NCBI GenBank assembly: GCA_014379925.1
Contig: JACMKY010000175.1
Coordinates: 1-11,613 of the forward strand
Direction: 5' to 3'
Source: Cytophagales bacterium
Lineage (GTDB): Bacteria > Bacteroidota > Bacteroidia > Cytophagales > ES-bin-26
DNA length: 11,613 nucleotides
Shown here: in pieces, positions 5,141 through 11,574 of the stretch
How positions within the stretch are numbered: the first letter of the stretch is position 1
Layout: each line of letters opens with the position of its first letter
Program-made: the position numbers and the translations under genes
Notes under the pieces: generated by a model
Databases searched by the model: none
Seen by the model: only the letters and a program-made list of their open reading frames with translations
What the model was told of the DNA's origin: nothing

Positions 5141-7013
5141 TAAACACCTGCGTATTTCCCGCCAGGTCTTTGACTTCCAGCGCGAAGGTTCCCCGCAGGG
5201 GTTGGATGGGGTCGGGCTTTTCCGACCAGATCAGGCCGCGTTTGTAGTCGTAATTCATCAGCAGCCACTTCCCGTTGATCCGGGCCTGGTAGCTGGCAAT
5301 TCCCGAAAGGTCATCGCCGATGCGGAATGAAATCCCGTCCGCGCTGGCCTTGACCAGCCGGACAGTAGGGGGGAGCACGTCGGTCGCCAGCGTAAAGGTA
5401 CCCAATTCCCGCGTCCGGAAGTTGAGCTGCCCGTTGATCCACGTACCGCCCAGGCATTGCCGCTTGGCACCCCGCACGAGGTAAGCCAGGGTTCGGGTCT
5501 GGTCCCACCCCGGCACCCGGGGTTTGATGCCCACCGAGATGCCGTCCAACAGGGGAACGGCGGGCGTGTTGACAATGATTTCGTCCCCCGCCCGGGCTAC
5601 GCTCAGGTACAAGGTATCGAACAACGAGGCTTGGTTGAAGGCGATGCGCAACGAATCGTTCCCGTAGACCAGGTCCGTTTTCGGTGGAATCACTTGCCGG
5701 AAAGGCAGTCTCAACGACGTGCCGCCGACGGACACGGAATCCGGTAATCCCCTTCGCAGGTCCCACAGGTAGGTGGCTTCCCCGTTTCGGTAAAAGGCGA
5801 TGGGCAATTGAAAAGGCTTCCGCTGCACGTACAAATCGGCGGAGTTGGCACCGGGCTTGATATTTTTGGCCTTGATCACCAGCGTGTTTTCGTCCACCGA
5901 GTAGGCCAGTGACGGGGGGAGTTTGTTGATTTTCAGCGTCGGCAGCGAGAAGACCGGTTCCTGTCCCTTGACCGTGAACTCCAGCCGGGTCTGGTTCTGG
6001 TAGGCATCCCAGAGCGTCACCGTCAGGCGGTGGGTGGATTGCGGGCGGAGGAGCAGCCTACCCTGGTCGGCGCCCAGGCGGTAGATGGGCAAGGCGTTGC
6101 CATCGGCAAGGTAGCACCGCTGGAAGCGCGAGCCGGTGGCGTAATCGGTGTGGACGTTGAGGTGGCGCGACTGCGCGAAGGCGAACCGATCCAGTTGGTG
6201 GGCGTAGATTTCCCGCCCGTCCAGGGTGACCTCCACGCAGTTCACGCCGTTGCGGTTATCCAACCCGTTGGCCTTGTCGTGGACCAGCACTTCCAAGCCG
6301 ATTCTGCCGTAAGCGACGATGGGCTGGGTTAGGACGTAGGTGCCCGCCTTGGTGCGTTTGGGGGTGAACTCCACCCGCCCGAATTCCCCGTTGACCCGCG
6401 ATTCCGCGTCCAGCGTCCGCAACCCGACCTTGTCGAAGGCCGGCGGCACGTTGTCGGTGATTTCCCGGAAGCCGAAAGCCAGCGGGTTCAGTGCGTTCTC
6501 CTTGGCATCCCGCACTTCGTAGTGCAGGTGAGGACCGCCCGAACTGCCCGTGTTACCCGAAAACCCCACCACTTCCCCCCTGAGTACCGCCAGTTCGTAG
6601 GGTTGGGGCACCAACTCGATTTCGAACGATTGCCGGGCGTACTGACGTTGGCGCACGTAATCGCCGATGGCCCGGCTGAACGTGCGCAGGTGGGCGTAGA
6701 CCGTCACCAGGCCGTTGGGATGGGTAATGTAGAGCGCGTTGCCGTAGCCCCCCGTGGACACCTTCACGCGCGACACGTATCCCTCGGCGCCGGCGTATAC
6801 CGACAAGCCTTCCCGTTGCAAGGTCTTGATGTCCAACCCGGAATGAAAGTGGCTGGGACGCAATTCGCCCATGGTTCCCACGATGAAGTTCGGCTTTCCC
6901 GGCATAATGGGAAAGGTGAAGTATCCCGGGGGGTACGGCTGCGCCCACCCGTGGAAGGAGAACAGGATGGAATGGGCGAACACCCAGGTAAGCCAAAGTG
7001 TCCTTGCGTTCAC
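5127..7013 (-). CDS. Exported M23 family metallopeptidase (LytM domain)
   Basis: The 628-residue protein begins with a signal peptide (about residues 1-25, ending SFHGWAQ). A LytM/M23 domain follows (about 50-175) with the complete zinc site: His57 and Asp61 in HSGLDI, His108 in VYAHL, and His162 and His164 in PHLHYEV. M23 enzymes cut peptide cross-links of peptidoglycan, and complete ligands suggest an active enzyme rather than an adaptor. The remaining roughly 450 residues look like beta-rich domains of a Bacteroidota-specific arrangement that I cannot name. The frame is open to a TTG at 7157, but those residues are translated intergenic repeats; GTG 7013 directly precedes the signal peptide and no ATG is available. 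The last residues (SMSL) and the stop codon are encoded by an octamer repeat, so the original C-terminus may have been different. Confidence 0.9.
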   Translation of the reverse strand: MNARTLWLTWVFAHSILFSFHGWAQPYPPGYFTFPIMPGKPNFIVGTMGELRPSHFHSGLDIKTLQREGLSVYAGAEGYVSRVKVSTGGYGNALYITHPNGLVTVYAHLRTFSRAIGDYVRQRQYARQSFEIELVPQPYELAVLRGEVVGFSGNTGSSGGPHLHYEVRDAKENALNPLAFGFREITDNVPPAFDKVGLRTLDAESRVNGEFGRVEFTPKRTKAGTYVLTQPIVAYGRIGLEVLVHDKANGLDNRNGVNCVEVTLDGREIYAHQLDRFAFAQSRHLNVHTDYATGSRFQRCYLADGNALPIYRLGADQGRLLLRPQSTHRLTVTLWDAYQNQTRLEFTVKGQEPVFSLPTLKINKLPPSLAYSVDENTLVIKAKNIKPGANSADLYVQRKPFQLPIAFYRNGEATYLWDLRRGLPDSVSVGGTSLRLPFRQVIPPKTDLVYGNDSLRIAFNQASLFDTLYLSVARAGDEIIVNTPAVPLLDGISVGIKPRVPGWDQTRTLAYLVRGAKRQCLGGTWINGQLNFRTRELGTFTLATDVLPPTVRLVKASADGISFRIGDDLSGIASYQARINGKWLLMNYDYKRGLIWSEKPDPIQPLRGTFALEVKDLAGNTQVFSMSL

Positions 7014-7020
7014 CCGGTGA

Positions 7021-7088
7021 AGTGACAGGTTGCAGGTTATAGGTTGCAAGTTACAGGTTGGTAGAGTTGCAAGTTGGTGAGGTTGCAG
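7021..7088. repeat. Array of GTT-headed 7- and 9-base units, start-proximal arm
   Basis: From 7029 to 7088 the plus strand divides without remainder into eight units that all start with GTT: five contain GTTGCA or GTTACA, one is GTTATAG, and two are 9-base units (GTTGGTAGA and GTTGGTGAG). An inverted array with the same unit types, including a 9-base GTTGGTCAG, lies at 7171-7207. This arm starts about 8-15 bases from the GTG of the M23 gene. Confidence 0.82.
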
Positions 7089-7170
7089 AAGGTGTACTTC
7101 GGCTGCTGCCGACCCATTGCTAGTAAGCGGACAAAATTCGATGAACGTTTTTATCAACGTGGCAATGTTA

Positions 7171-7207
7171 TTTCAACCTTCAACCCGTAACCTGACCAAC
7201 TGGCAAC
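7171..7207. repeat. Inverted array of GTT-headed units after the FAH-fold gene
   Basis: On the minus strand this reads GTTGCCA, GTTGGTCAG, GTTACGG, GTTGAAG, GTTGAAA: five units of 7 or 9 bases. It mirrors the array at 7029-7088 and begins four bases after the TGA of the upstream gene (7212-7214). The 82-base gap between the arrays contains a small perfect hairpin (7099-7112) and a GAATTTTG on the minus strand (7139-7132) that is one base from the -7 consensus. Confidence 0.8.
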
Positions 7208-7211
7208 CCGC

Positions 7212-7823
7212 TCACCTCACTTCGAATTCCAGCATCTTTTTGTCTTCAATGAACGCCTCCAGTTGATCGCCGACCTGGACCGGCCCCACTCCCTTGGGGG
7301 TGCCCGTGAAGAGAATGTCGCCTTTCTTGAGGGTGAAAAACCGGGATACGTAAGCAACCAGGTAGTCGAAATCGAACAGCATCAGCGATGTGTTGCCTTG
7401 CTGGCGGTACTCGCCGTTTACTTTGAGGCTGAAGTTCAAGTTTCGCAAATCGGGATAATCGCTCAGCGGAACGAATCCGGAAACGGGAGCCGAACCGTTG
7501 AATCCCTTGGCGATGTCCCAGGGAAGTCCTTTTTCCTTGGCTTTCTGTTGCAGGTCCCGCGCCGTGAAATCGATGCCCACGCCGATTTCCCGGTAGTACT
7601 TGGGCGCGAACCGGGGTTCGATGTTCTTGCCTTCCTTGTCAATTCGCAGCAGGATTTCCACCTCGTAATGCACGTCCTTGGAAAAGTCCGGGTAGTGGAA
7701 AGGGGCGTTGTCGCGCAGCAGGGCCGTGTCGGGTTTGGAGAAGATGACGGGTTCGTCGGGTCGTTCGTTGTTCAACTCCTTGATGTGTTCGGCGTAATTC
7801 CGACCGATGGCTAGAATCTTCAT
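7212..7823 (-). CDS. Fumarylacetoacetate hydrolase family protein
   Basis: The 203-residue protein is a single-domain FAH-fold enzyme of the short FAHD1/YcgM type. The metal site is visible: Glu54 and Glu56 in VHYEVEILLRI and Asp85 in GVGIDFTARD. Lys30 in IFSKPDT and the GFNGSAPVS segment (107-115) match other active-site parts. LFTGTPKGVGPVQVGD (near 168-183) is the usual C-terminal motif. Family members cleave or decarboxylate acylpyruvates or similar dicarbonyl acids, including oxaloacetate decarboxylation by FAHD1; the exact substrate cannot be read from sequence. The ATG gives MKILAIGRNYAEH, the standard N-terminus. It is divergent from the M48 gene with a shared 141-base control region, and 198 bases upstream of the M23 gene on the same strand. 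Confidence 0.93.
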   Translation of the reverse strand: MKILAIGRNYAEHIKELNNERPDEPVIFSKPDTALLRDNAPFHYPDFSKDVHYEVEILLRIDKEGKNIEPRFAPKYYREIGVGIDFTARDLQQKAKEKGLPWDIAKGFNGSAPVSGFVPLSDYPDLRNLNFSLKVNGEYRQQGNTSLMLFDFDYLVAYVSRFFTLKKGDILFTGTPKGVGPVQVGDQLEAFIEDKKMLEFEVR

Positions 7824-7868
7824 GCGGGGACGATTTCAGGCGTTTTGTGGATGAATGTGCGGGCCGAG

Positions 7869-7901
7869 CAAAATTGGCACAGTTTTTTTAGGAACACAAA
7901 A
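7869..7901 (-). promoter_or_regulatory. Promoter candidate for the FAH-fold gene
   Basis: On the minus strand a TTTTG (7901-7897) is followed after 20 bases by CAATTTTG (7876-7869), one base off the Bacteroidota -7 consensus TAnnTTTG. The implied start near 7862 leaves a leader of about 40 bases before the ATG at 7823. It overlaps the candidate promoter for the divergent M48 gene. Confidence 0.45.
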
Positions 7902-7915
7902 CTAGGATATATTCG
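7883..7915 (+). promoter_or_regulatory. Promoter candidate for the M48 peptidase gene
   Basis: A run of seven T (7883-7889) stands at the -33 position and TATATTCG (7908-7915) at -7, one base from TAnnTTTG. The spacing of about 18-19 bases is normal. Transcription starting near 7922 would favour the ATG at 7965 or 7956 and exclude the upstream start at 7845. The same TATATTCG box recurs at 9007-9014. Confidence 0.4.
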
Positions 7916-7964
7916 TATCATGAAAATGTTCGTTCCACCTTTTAAACCTTCCCGAATGCGTAAT

Positions 7965-8753
7965 ATGAAGAAGTTGCTGGCCTTGGGCCTGTTTTTCCTC
8001 CTTTCCAATTGCAGCACTGTCCCGGTTACGGGCCGGCGGCAGTTGAGCCTGCTGCCCGCCTCCCAGTTGCAGCAGATGAGCTACACCAGCTACAAGCAGT
8101 TCCTGGATACCAACAAGGTAGTGGGGAACGGATCGAACGTCGAAACGGTCCGGCGGGTGGGGGTCCGGATTCAAAAGGCGGTGGAAACCTACATGGCCCA
8201 GAACAACCTGACCAATCAGCTCGAAGGGTTCGCCTGGGAATTCAACGTGGTGGAAAGCCCGCAGGTAAACGCCTGGTGCATGCCCGGTGGCAAGGTGGTG
8301 GTGTACACCGGTATTCTGCCCATCACCCAAACCGAAACGGGCCTGGCAGTGGTCATGGGCCACGAAATCGCCCACGCCATTGCCAAGCACGGCGACGAGC
8401 GCATGAGCGAGAGTCTGCTGGCCAACGGCTTACTGCAAGGGGGTCAGATCGCCGCCGGCGCGAACCCCAAGGTGATCAACCAACTCCTGCTGCAGGCGGT
8501 CGGCGCGGGTGCCCAGTTGACAATGCTGTCCCACTCGCGCAAACAAGAGTCGGAGGCCGACCGGATCGGACTGATTTTCATGGCGATGGCCGGTTACAAT
8601 CCGAGTGAAGCCGTTCCTTTCTGGGAACGGATGGCAGCCAAGAGCGGAGGCAACAAGCCCCCGGAGTTTCTTTCCACCCACCCCTCCGACGAGCGCCGCA
8701 TCCGCGACATCCAGGGTTTGCTGCCCGAGGCTTCTAAATACTATTCCAAGTAG
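7965..8753 (+). CDS. M48 family metallopeptidase, lipoprotein
   Basis: The 262-residue protein starts with a lipoprotein-like signal peptide (MKKLLALGLFFLLSNC); Cys16 would be the lipidated residue, although Asn at -1 is not the most common. The M48 catalytic site is complete: His133 and His137 in GHEIAH with Glu134, and the third zinc ligand Glu195 in the SRKQExxAD-type motif (191-199). Other family features are NAWCMPGGKVVVYTG (102-116) and STHPSDERRI (237-246). This resembles the Oma1/YcaL/BepA-type periplasmic proteases that remove misfolded outer-membrane proteins, but no C-terminal TPR region is present. ATG 7956 (adding MRN) is an equal alternative; the longer start at 7845 would place the signal peptide internally and lies before the promoter candidate. 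A strong terminator follows the stop codon. Confidence 0.92.
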   Translation: MKKLLALGLFFLLSNCSTVPVTGRRQLSLLPASQLQQMSYTSYKQFLDTNKVVGNGSNVETVRRVGVRIQKAVETYMAQNNLTNQLEGFAWEFNVVESPQVNAWCMPGGKVVVYTGILPITQTETGLAVVMGHEIAHAIAKHGDERMSESLLANGLLQGGQIAAGANPKVINQLLLQAVGAGAQLTMLSHSRKQESEADRIGLIFMAMAGYNPSEAVPFWERMAAKSGGNKPPEFLSTHPSDERRIRDIQGLLPEASKYYSK

Positions 8754-8775
8754 AAACGTTCGCAACCGCGTGGCC

Positions 8776-8812
8776 AACCTGACGGGTCCCCGGGAACCCG
8801 TCAGGTTTTTTT
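8776..8812 (+). terminator. Intrinsic terminator of the M48 gene
   Basis: AACCTGACGGGT (8776-8787) and ACCCGTCAGGTT (8796-8807) form a perfect 12-bp stem with an 8-base loop, followed by a run of T ending at 8812. It lies 23 bases after the M48 stop codon. The stop codon of a small minus-strand ORF lies within its right stem. Confidence 0.92.
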
Positions 8813-8956
8813 GCGTTTTTTGAGCGGCCAGCGATTAACAAGCTGCTTCCAGTAGAATTCTTTGGGTGAACCGAGCAAGTAAAAGAGCGCCCGGAAATCT
8901 TCGGGGCAACTTCCCGCCTTGGGTACTTGGGAAACCCCCGGCGAGGCCAACCCCAT
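8801..8956 (-). CDS. Possible small protein of 51 residues, unrecognised
   Basis: An ATG at 8956 opens a 51-codon frame ending in TGA at 8803-8801. I do not recognise a family. The second half is unlike random GC-rich translation: after GSCPEDF comes a compact stretch rich in Leu, Phe, Tyr and Trp (FRALFYLLGSPKEFYWKQLV), then NRWPLKK and a basic tail. Codons there favour G or C at the third position, like the neighbouring genes. The basic tail is encoded by the terminator's T-rich flank, so the gene converges on the M48 terminator and ends inside it. I found no promoter for it on the minus strand. It could be a real small gene, the 3' remnant of a longer one (a stop lies seven codons upstream of the ATG), or chance. 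Confidence 0.42.
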   Translation of the reverse strand: MGLASPGVSQVPKAGSCPEDFRALFYLLGSPKEFYWKQLVNRWPLKKRKKT

Positions 8957-8984
8957 TTGCTCACCAATAATCGGTCATTCCCCC

Positions 8985-9014
8985 TTGATCCTTGTCCAGA
9001 TGTGCCTATATTCG
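8985..9014 (+). promoter_or_regulatory. Promoter candidate for the deacylase gene
   Basis: CTTG (TTG at 8985-8987) is followed after 19 bases by TATATTCG (9007-9014), one base from the Bacteroidota -7 consensus and identical to the box upstream of the M48 gene. The predicted start near 9020 would produce a leader of about 170 bases that contains both arms of the third inverted repeat pair. Confidence 0.42.
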
Positions 9015-9056
9015 CCGTTTGCCCGGATTTTCGGTTAGTACCCGCCTATCCAACCA

Positions 9057-9071
9057 GTCGTAAGTCATAGG
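9057..9071. repeat. Short inverted arm of the GACTTA repeat pair
   Basis: GTCGTAAGTCATA (9057-9069) is the exact reverse complement of 9171-9183, with 101 bases between. On the minus strand it holds a GACTTAC unit followed by GACTGG. Directly after it comes a perfect 7-bp hairpin, GGCAGTG (9070-9076) with CACTGCC (9082-9088). Confidence 0.72.
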
Positions 9072-9150
9072 CAGTGCAAACCACTGCCAATCAACTGATC
9101 AAGTAAGCAAGCCGGGTCGATTGTTGCGAACTGCGTACTTATGGTTTGTA

Positions 9151-9187
9151 GACCAATGACTTACGTGACTTATGACTTACGACTTAG
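9151..9187. repeat. GACTTA-type unit array next to the deacylase start codon
   Basis: The plus strand divides into GACCAAT, GACTTACGT, GACTTAT, GACTTAC and GACTTAG, units of 7 or 9 bases with a GAC head. The array ends one base before the ATG at 9189. Thirteen bases of it (9171-9183) pair perfectly with 9057-9069. Confidence 0.8.
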
Positions 9188-9188
9188 T

Positions 9189-10130
9189 ATGCGCGACATT
9201 GTCATCAACGGGGTGAACGTTCCGGCGGGGAAACAGGTGCAGATCAACATCGGCATCTCGCGCCTGCCCACGCACACGCTCATTGATTTGCCCGTCTTCG
9301 TCTACCGCGCCAAAACCGACGGACCCGGTTTGCTGCTCACCGCGGGCATCCACGGCGACGAAATCAACGGCATTGAAGTGCTACGCCGCCTCATCCAGGA
9401 GAAAGCCCTGCTGCCCGAGCGCGGCAGCGTCATCGCCATTCCGCTGGTCAACGTGTACGGGTTCATTGCCTCTTCCCGCAACTTGCCCGACGGCAAAGAC
9501 TTGAACCGGTGCTTTCCCGGCACGCCGGGCGGTTCGCTGGGTACACGGCTGGCCTACATTCTGATGAGTGAAGTGGTTCCCCACGTTGAATACGGCGTGG
9601 ATTTCCACACGGGAGGTGCCCGCATTGCCAACTACCCGCAGATCCGTTGCACCCTCGACAATGACCTTACCCGGCAGCTTGCCCAGGCGTTCAACGCCCC
9701 CTTTACCGTCCAAGCCGATATGATTGACAAGTCTTTCCGGAAGGAAGCTTCCCGGAAGGGAAAAACCATCCTGGTGTACGAAGGCGGGGAATCATTGCGT
9801 CTGGATGAGTTTGCCATCGAGCAAGGCAAACTGGGCGTGAAGCGTCTGATGCAGTACCTGGCCATGCGAAAACACGCGGAATCCCCGCCGCCGACGACGA
9901 CCGTACTGCGCCAGAATACCTGGTTGCGGGCCAAGGCCTCGGGCATCTTCAACGCCTTCGTGGACTACGGAGTCCCGGTGAGCAAGAACCAGCCCGTTGC
10001 CAACATCACCGATCCGTACGGGCAGGCCCAGGTAACGCTCAAAAGTCCTTACGACGGCTACGTGGTGGGCCTCAACATGATGCCCGTTGTCAACGCCGGC
10101 GACGCGCTGGTGCATTTGGGGGCGGAATAA
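9189..10130 (+). CDS. Succinylglutamate desuccinylase/aspartoacylase family deacylase
   Basis: The 313-residue protein belongs to the AstE/AspA group of zinc carboxypeptidase-fold enzymes, which remove acyl groups from N-acyl amino acids. Zinc ligands are His55 and Glu58 in AGIHGDE and His140 in DFHTGG. Asn/Arg of the substrate site appear in GKDLNRCFPG (102-111), and a Glu in VYEGGES is the likely catalytic base. A C-terminal beta domain follows (LRAKASGIF... to the end), with the barrel-like motif KSPYDGYVVGL. The substrate is not predictable. The frame is open from 9141, but those 16 residues are translated repeat sequence; ATG 9189 gives MRDIVINGVNVPAG, a normal N-terminus. The gene has its own promoter candidate and a leader with an inverted repeat pair. 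It converges on the sugar transferase gene 67 bases away. Confidence 0.92.
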   Translation: MRDIVINGVNVPAGKQVQINIGISRLPTHTLIDLPVFVYRAKTDGPGLLLTAGIHGDEINGIEVLRRLIQEKALLPERGSVIAIPLVNVYGFIASSRNLPDGKDLNRCFPGTPGGSLGTRLAYILMSEVVPHVEYGVDFHTGGARIANYPQIRCTLDNDLTRQLAQAFNAPFTVQADMIDKSFRKEASRKGKTILVYEGGESLRLDEFAIEQGKLGVKRLMQYLAMRKHAESPPPTTTVLRQNTWLRAKASGIFNAFVDYGVPVSKNQPVANITDPYGQAQVTLKSPYDGYVVGLNMMPVVNAGDALVHLGAE

Positions 10131-10164
10131 GCGACGTGGTTGGCTGAATTAGTTTATGTCTTTT

Positions 10165-10192
10165 ACCGCTGACCGCTTACTTTTACTTCCCG
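10165..10192. repeat. Small degenerate heptamer array between convergent genes
   Basis: ACCGCTG, ACCGCTT, ACTTTTA and CTTCCCG follow each other at a 7-base period. The first two differ at one base only; the other two are weak. I found no inverted partner nearby and no ordinary terminator in this 67-base gap. Confidence 0.35.
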
Positions 10193-10197
10193 CATTC

Positions 10198-11574
10198 CTA
10201 ATAAGCGTTCTTGTTGCCGTTCAACATGCTGAACACTGTAAGAGCGATGATCTTCAGATCCAGCAGGATGGACCAGTTTTCGATGTAGAACGTGTCCACT
10301 TTCACCCGGTTGCGCATCAGTTGGGGGTTCGACGTGTCCCCCCGGTACCCCTTCGCCTGGGCCAACCCGGTGATGCCCGGTTTGACGAAATGACGCACCA
10401 TGTATTTGTTGATGCTGCGGGAATACTCTTCCGTGTGGCGCAACATGTGCGGGCGTGGCCCCACCACCGACATATTACCAATCAGTACGTTAAAAAACTG
10501 GGGCAATTCGTCCACGTTGGTTTTCCGCAGCATCCTTCCGATGGGCGTAATGCGGGAATCGTGGCGGGTAGCCTGCCGGATGTGACTTTCCTGGTTGACG
10601 TACATGGAACGGAACTTCCAACACCAAAACGACTGGTTGTTTTTACCCGAACGCAACTGCTTGAAAAACACCGGGCCTCGGGAAGTAATTTTGATCGTGA
10701 CCGCTACCAGGGGCAATAGCCAGGAAAGCACCCCGACGATGATCAGCAGGGAAAAAACGATGTCGAAGGCCCGCTTGATGAACTTGTTGAGCACGTCGTC
10801 GAGGGGAATTTCCCGGAAGCTGAGTACCGGCGTAGTGCCGTAGAGGTCGACCTTAACGTTCTTGTGGGCGATTTCCCGCAAGTCGGGAAGAATCTTCACG
10901 TGCACGAGGTTATTGTCCGCGAACTGGATCAATTCGCTGACCTGGTGGTTCTGCACGTCCGACAGGGAGCAGTACACTTCATCCACCTGGTGGTCGAGGA
11001 TAAATTGTTGGGCGTCGGCAATGGAGCCTTCCACTTCCGAAGACCAGCGGCGGTCACAAAAGAAGCCCAGAAACACGTAGCCGTGTTCGGGGTGGGTGCA
11101 AAAGAAATCCCGGAGGCTTCGACCGGCCTCACTGCTTCCCAGGATGATGACGTTGCGGTAGTTGTAGCCCTTGGTTCGGTAGAAGCGAAAGAAGTAGACG
11201 CAGGCGAAACGCCACCCGATCACCAAACCGGCCAGCAGGGCGTAGGTGGTAAGCAATTGTTCGCGGGAGTAGTAATAGCCCTTGCGGACGACCACGAAGG
11301 CGGCAATCAGCAGAGCGTGCAGGAACAGAATGCGCAGCGTATTCCTGACGATGGCACTGTTCTGCTCTACGCGCTCAATGTGGTAGATTTCGAGCACGAA
11401 GGTAGCGGCAATCCAGGTGAGGTTGAAGTAGACGGCCAACAGGTCGTAGTAAGGCTGGCTAAAGGCTACGTTGCCAAACTTCAGGTAGTAAGCCAGCCCA
11501 AAGGAGGCGTTGACCAACAACACGTCGCCAGTCAGGTAGATGGCACGGGTGAACTTGGTATAACGGGTCGGCAA
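10198..11574 (-). CDS. Undecaprenyl-phosphate hexose-1-phosphate transferase (exopolysaccharide initiation)
   Basis: The 458-residue membrane protein has the full WcaJ-like layout. Four hydrophobic segments lie in the first 130 residues. A Rossmann-like CoA-binding domain follows (NVIILGSSEAGRSLRDFF, from about 141). After a fifth hydrophobic segment (270-292) comes the catalytic sugar-transferase domain. Key motifs are KRAFDIVFS (267-275), WCWKFRSM (317-324), KTNVDELPQFFNV with the catalytic Asp355-Glu356, VGPRPHM (371-377) and KPGITGLAQAKGYRGD (398-413). It moves a sugar phosphate, commonly glucose-1-phosphate, from UDP-sugar to undecaprenyl phosphate and so starts exopolysaccharide or capsule synthesis. 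The start is uncertain: the only in-window candidate is TTG at 11574, and the frame stays open to the right edge, so the true start may lie outside. No other polysaccharide genes are visible here. Confidence 0.93.
   Translation of the reverse strand: MPTRYTKFTRAIYLTGDVLLVNASFGLAYYLKFGNVAFSQPYYDLLAVYFNLTWIAATFVLEIYHIERVEQNSAIVRNTLRILFLHALLIAAFVVVRKGYYYSREQLLTTYALLAGLVIGWRFACVYFFRFYRTKGYNYRNVIILGSSEAGRSLRDFFCTHPEHGYVFLGFFCDRRWSSEVEGSIADAQQFILDHQVDEVYCSLSDVQNHQVSELIQFADNNLVHVKILPDLREIAHKNVKVDLYGTTPVLSFREIPLDDVLNKFIKRAFDIVFSLLIIVGVLSWLLPLVAVTIKITSRGPVFFKQLRSGKNNQSFWCWKFRSMYVNQESHIRQATRHDSRITPIGRMLRKTNVDELPQFFNVLIGNMSVVGPRPHMLRHTEEYSRSINKYMVRHFVKPGITGLAQAKGYRGDTSNPQLMRNRVKVDTFYIENWSILLDLKIIALTVFSMLNGNKNAY

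Noticed and set aside
7014..7157. N-terminal extension of the M23 peptidase up to 7157
   Set aside because: The extension translates the GTTGCA array and would put a signal peptide in the interior of the protein. GTG 7013 places it at the N-terminus.
5001..9088. A small hairpin just inside the left arm of each inverted repeat pair (5001-5013, 7099-7112, 9070-9088)
   Set aside because: The hairpins differ in size and sequence, and the left arm is start-proximal in two loci but start-distal in the third, so they do not form a consistent element. Short palindromes of this size also occur by chance.
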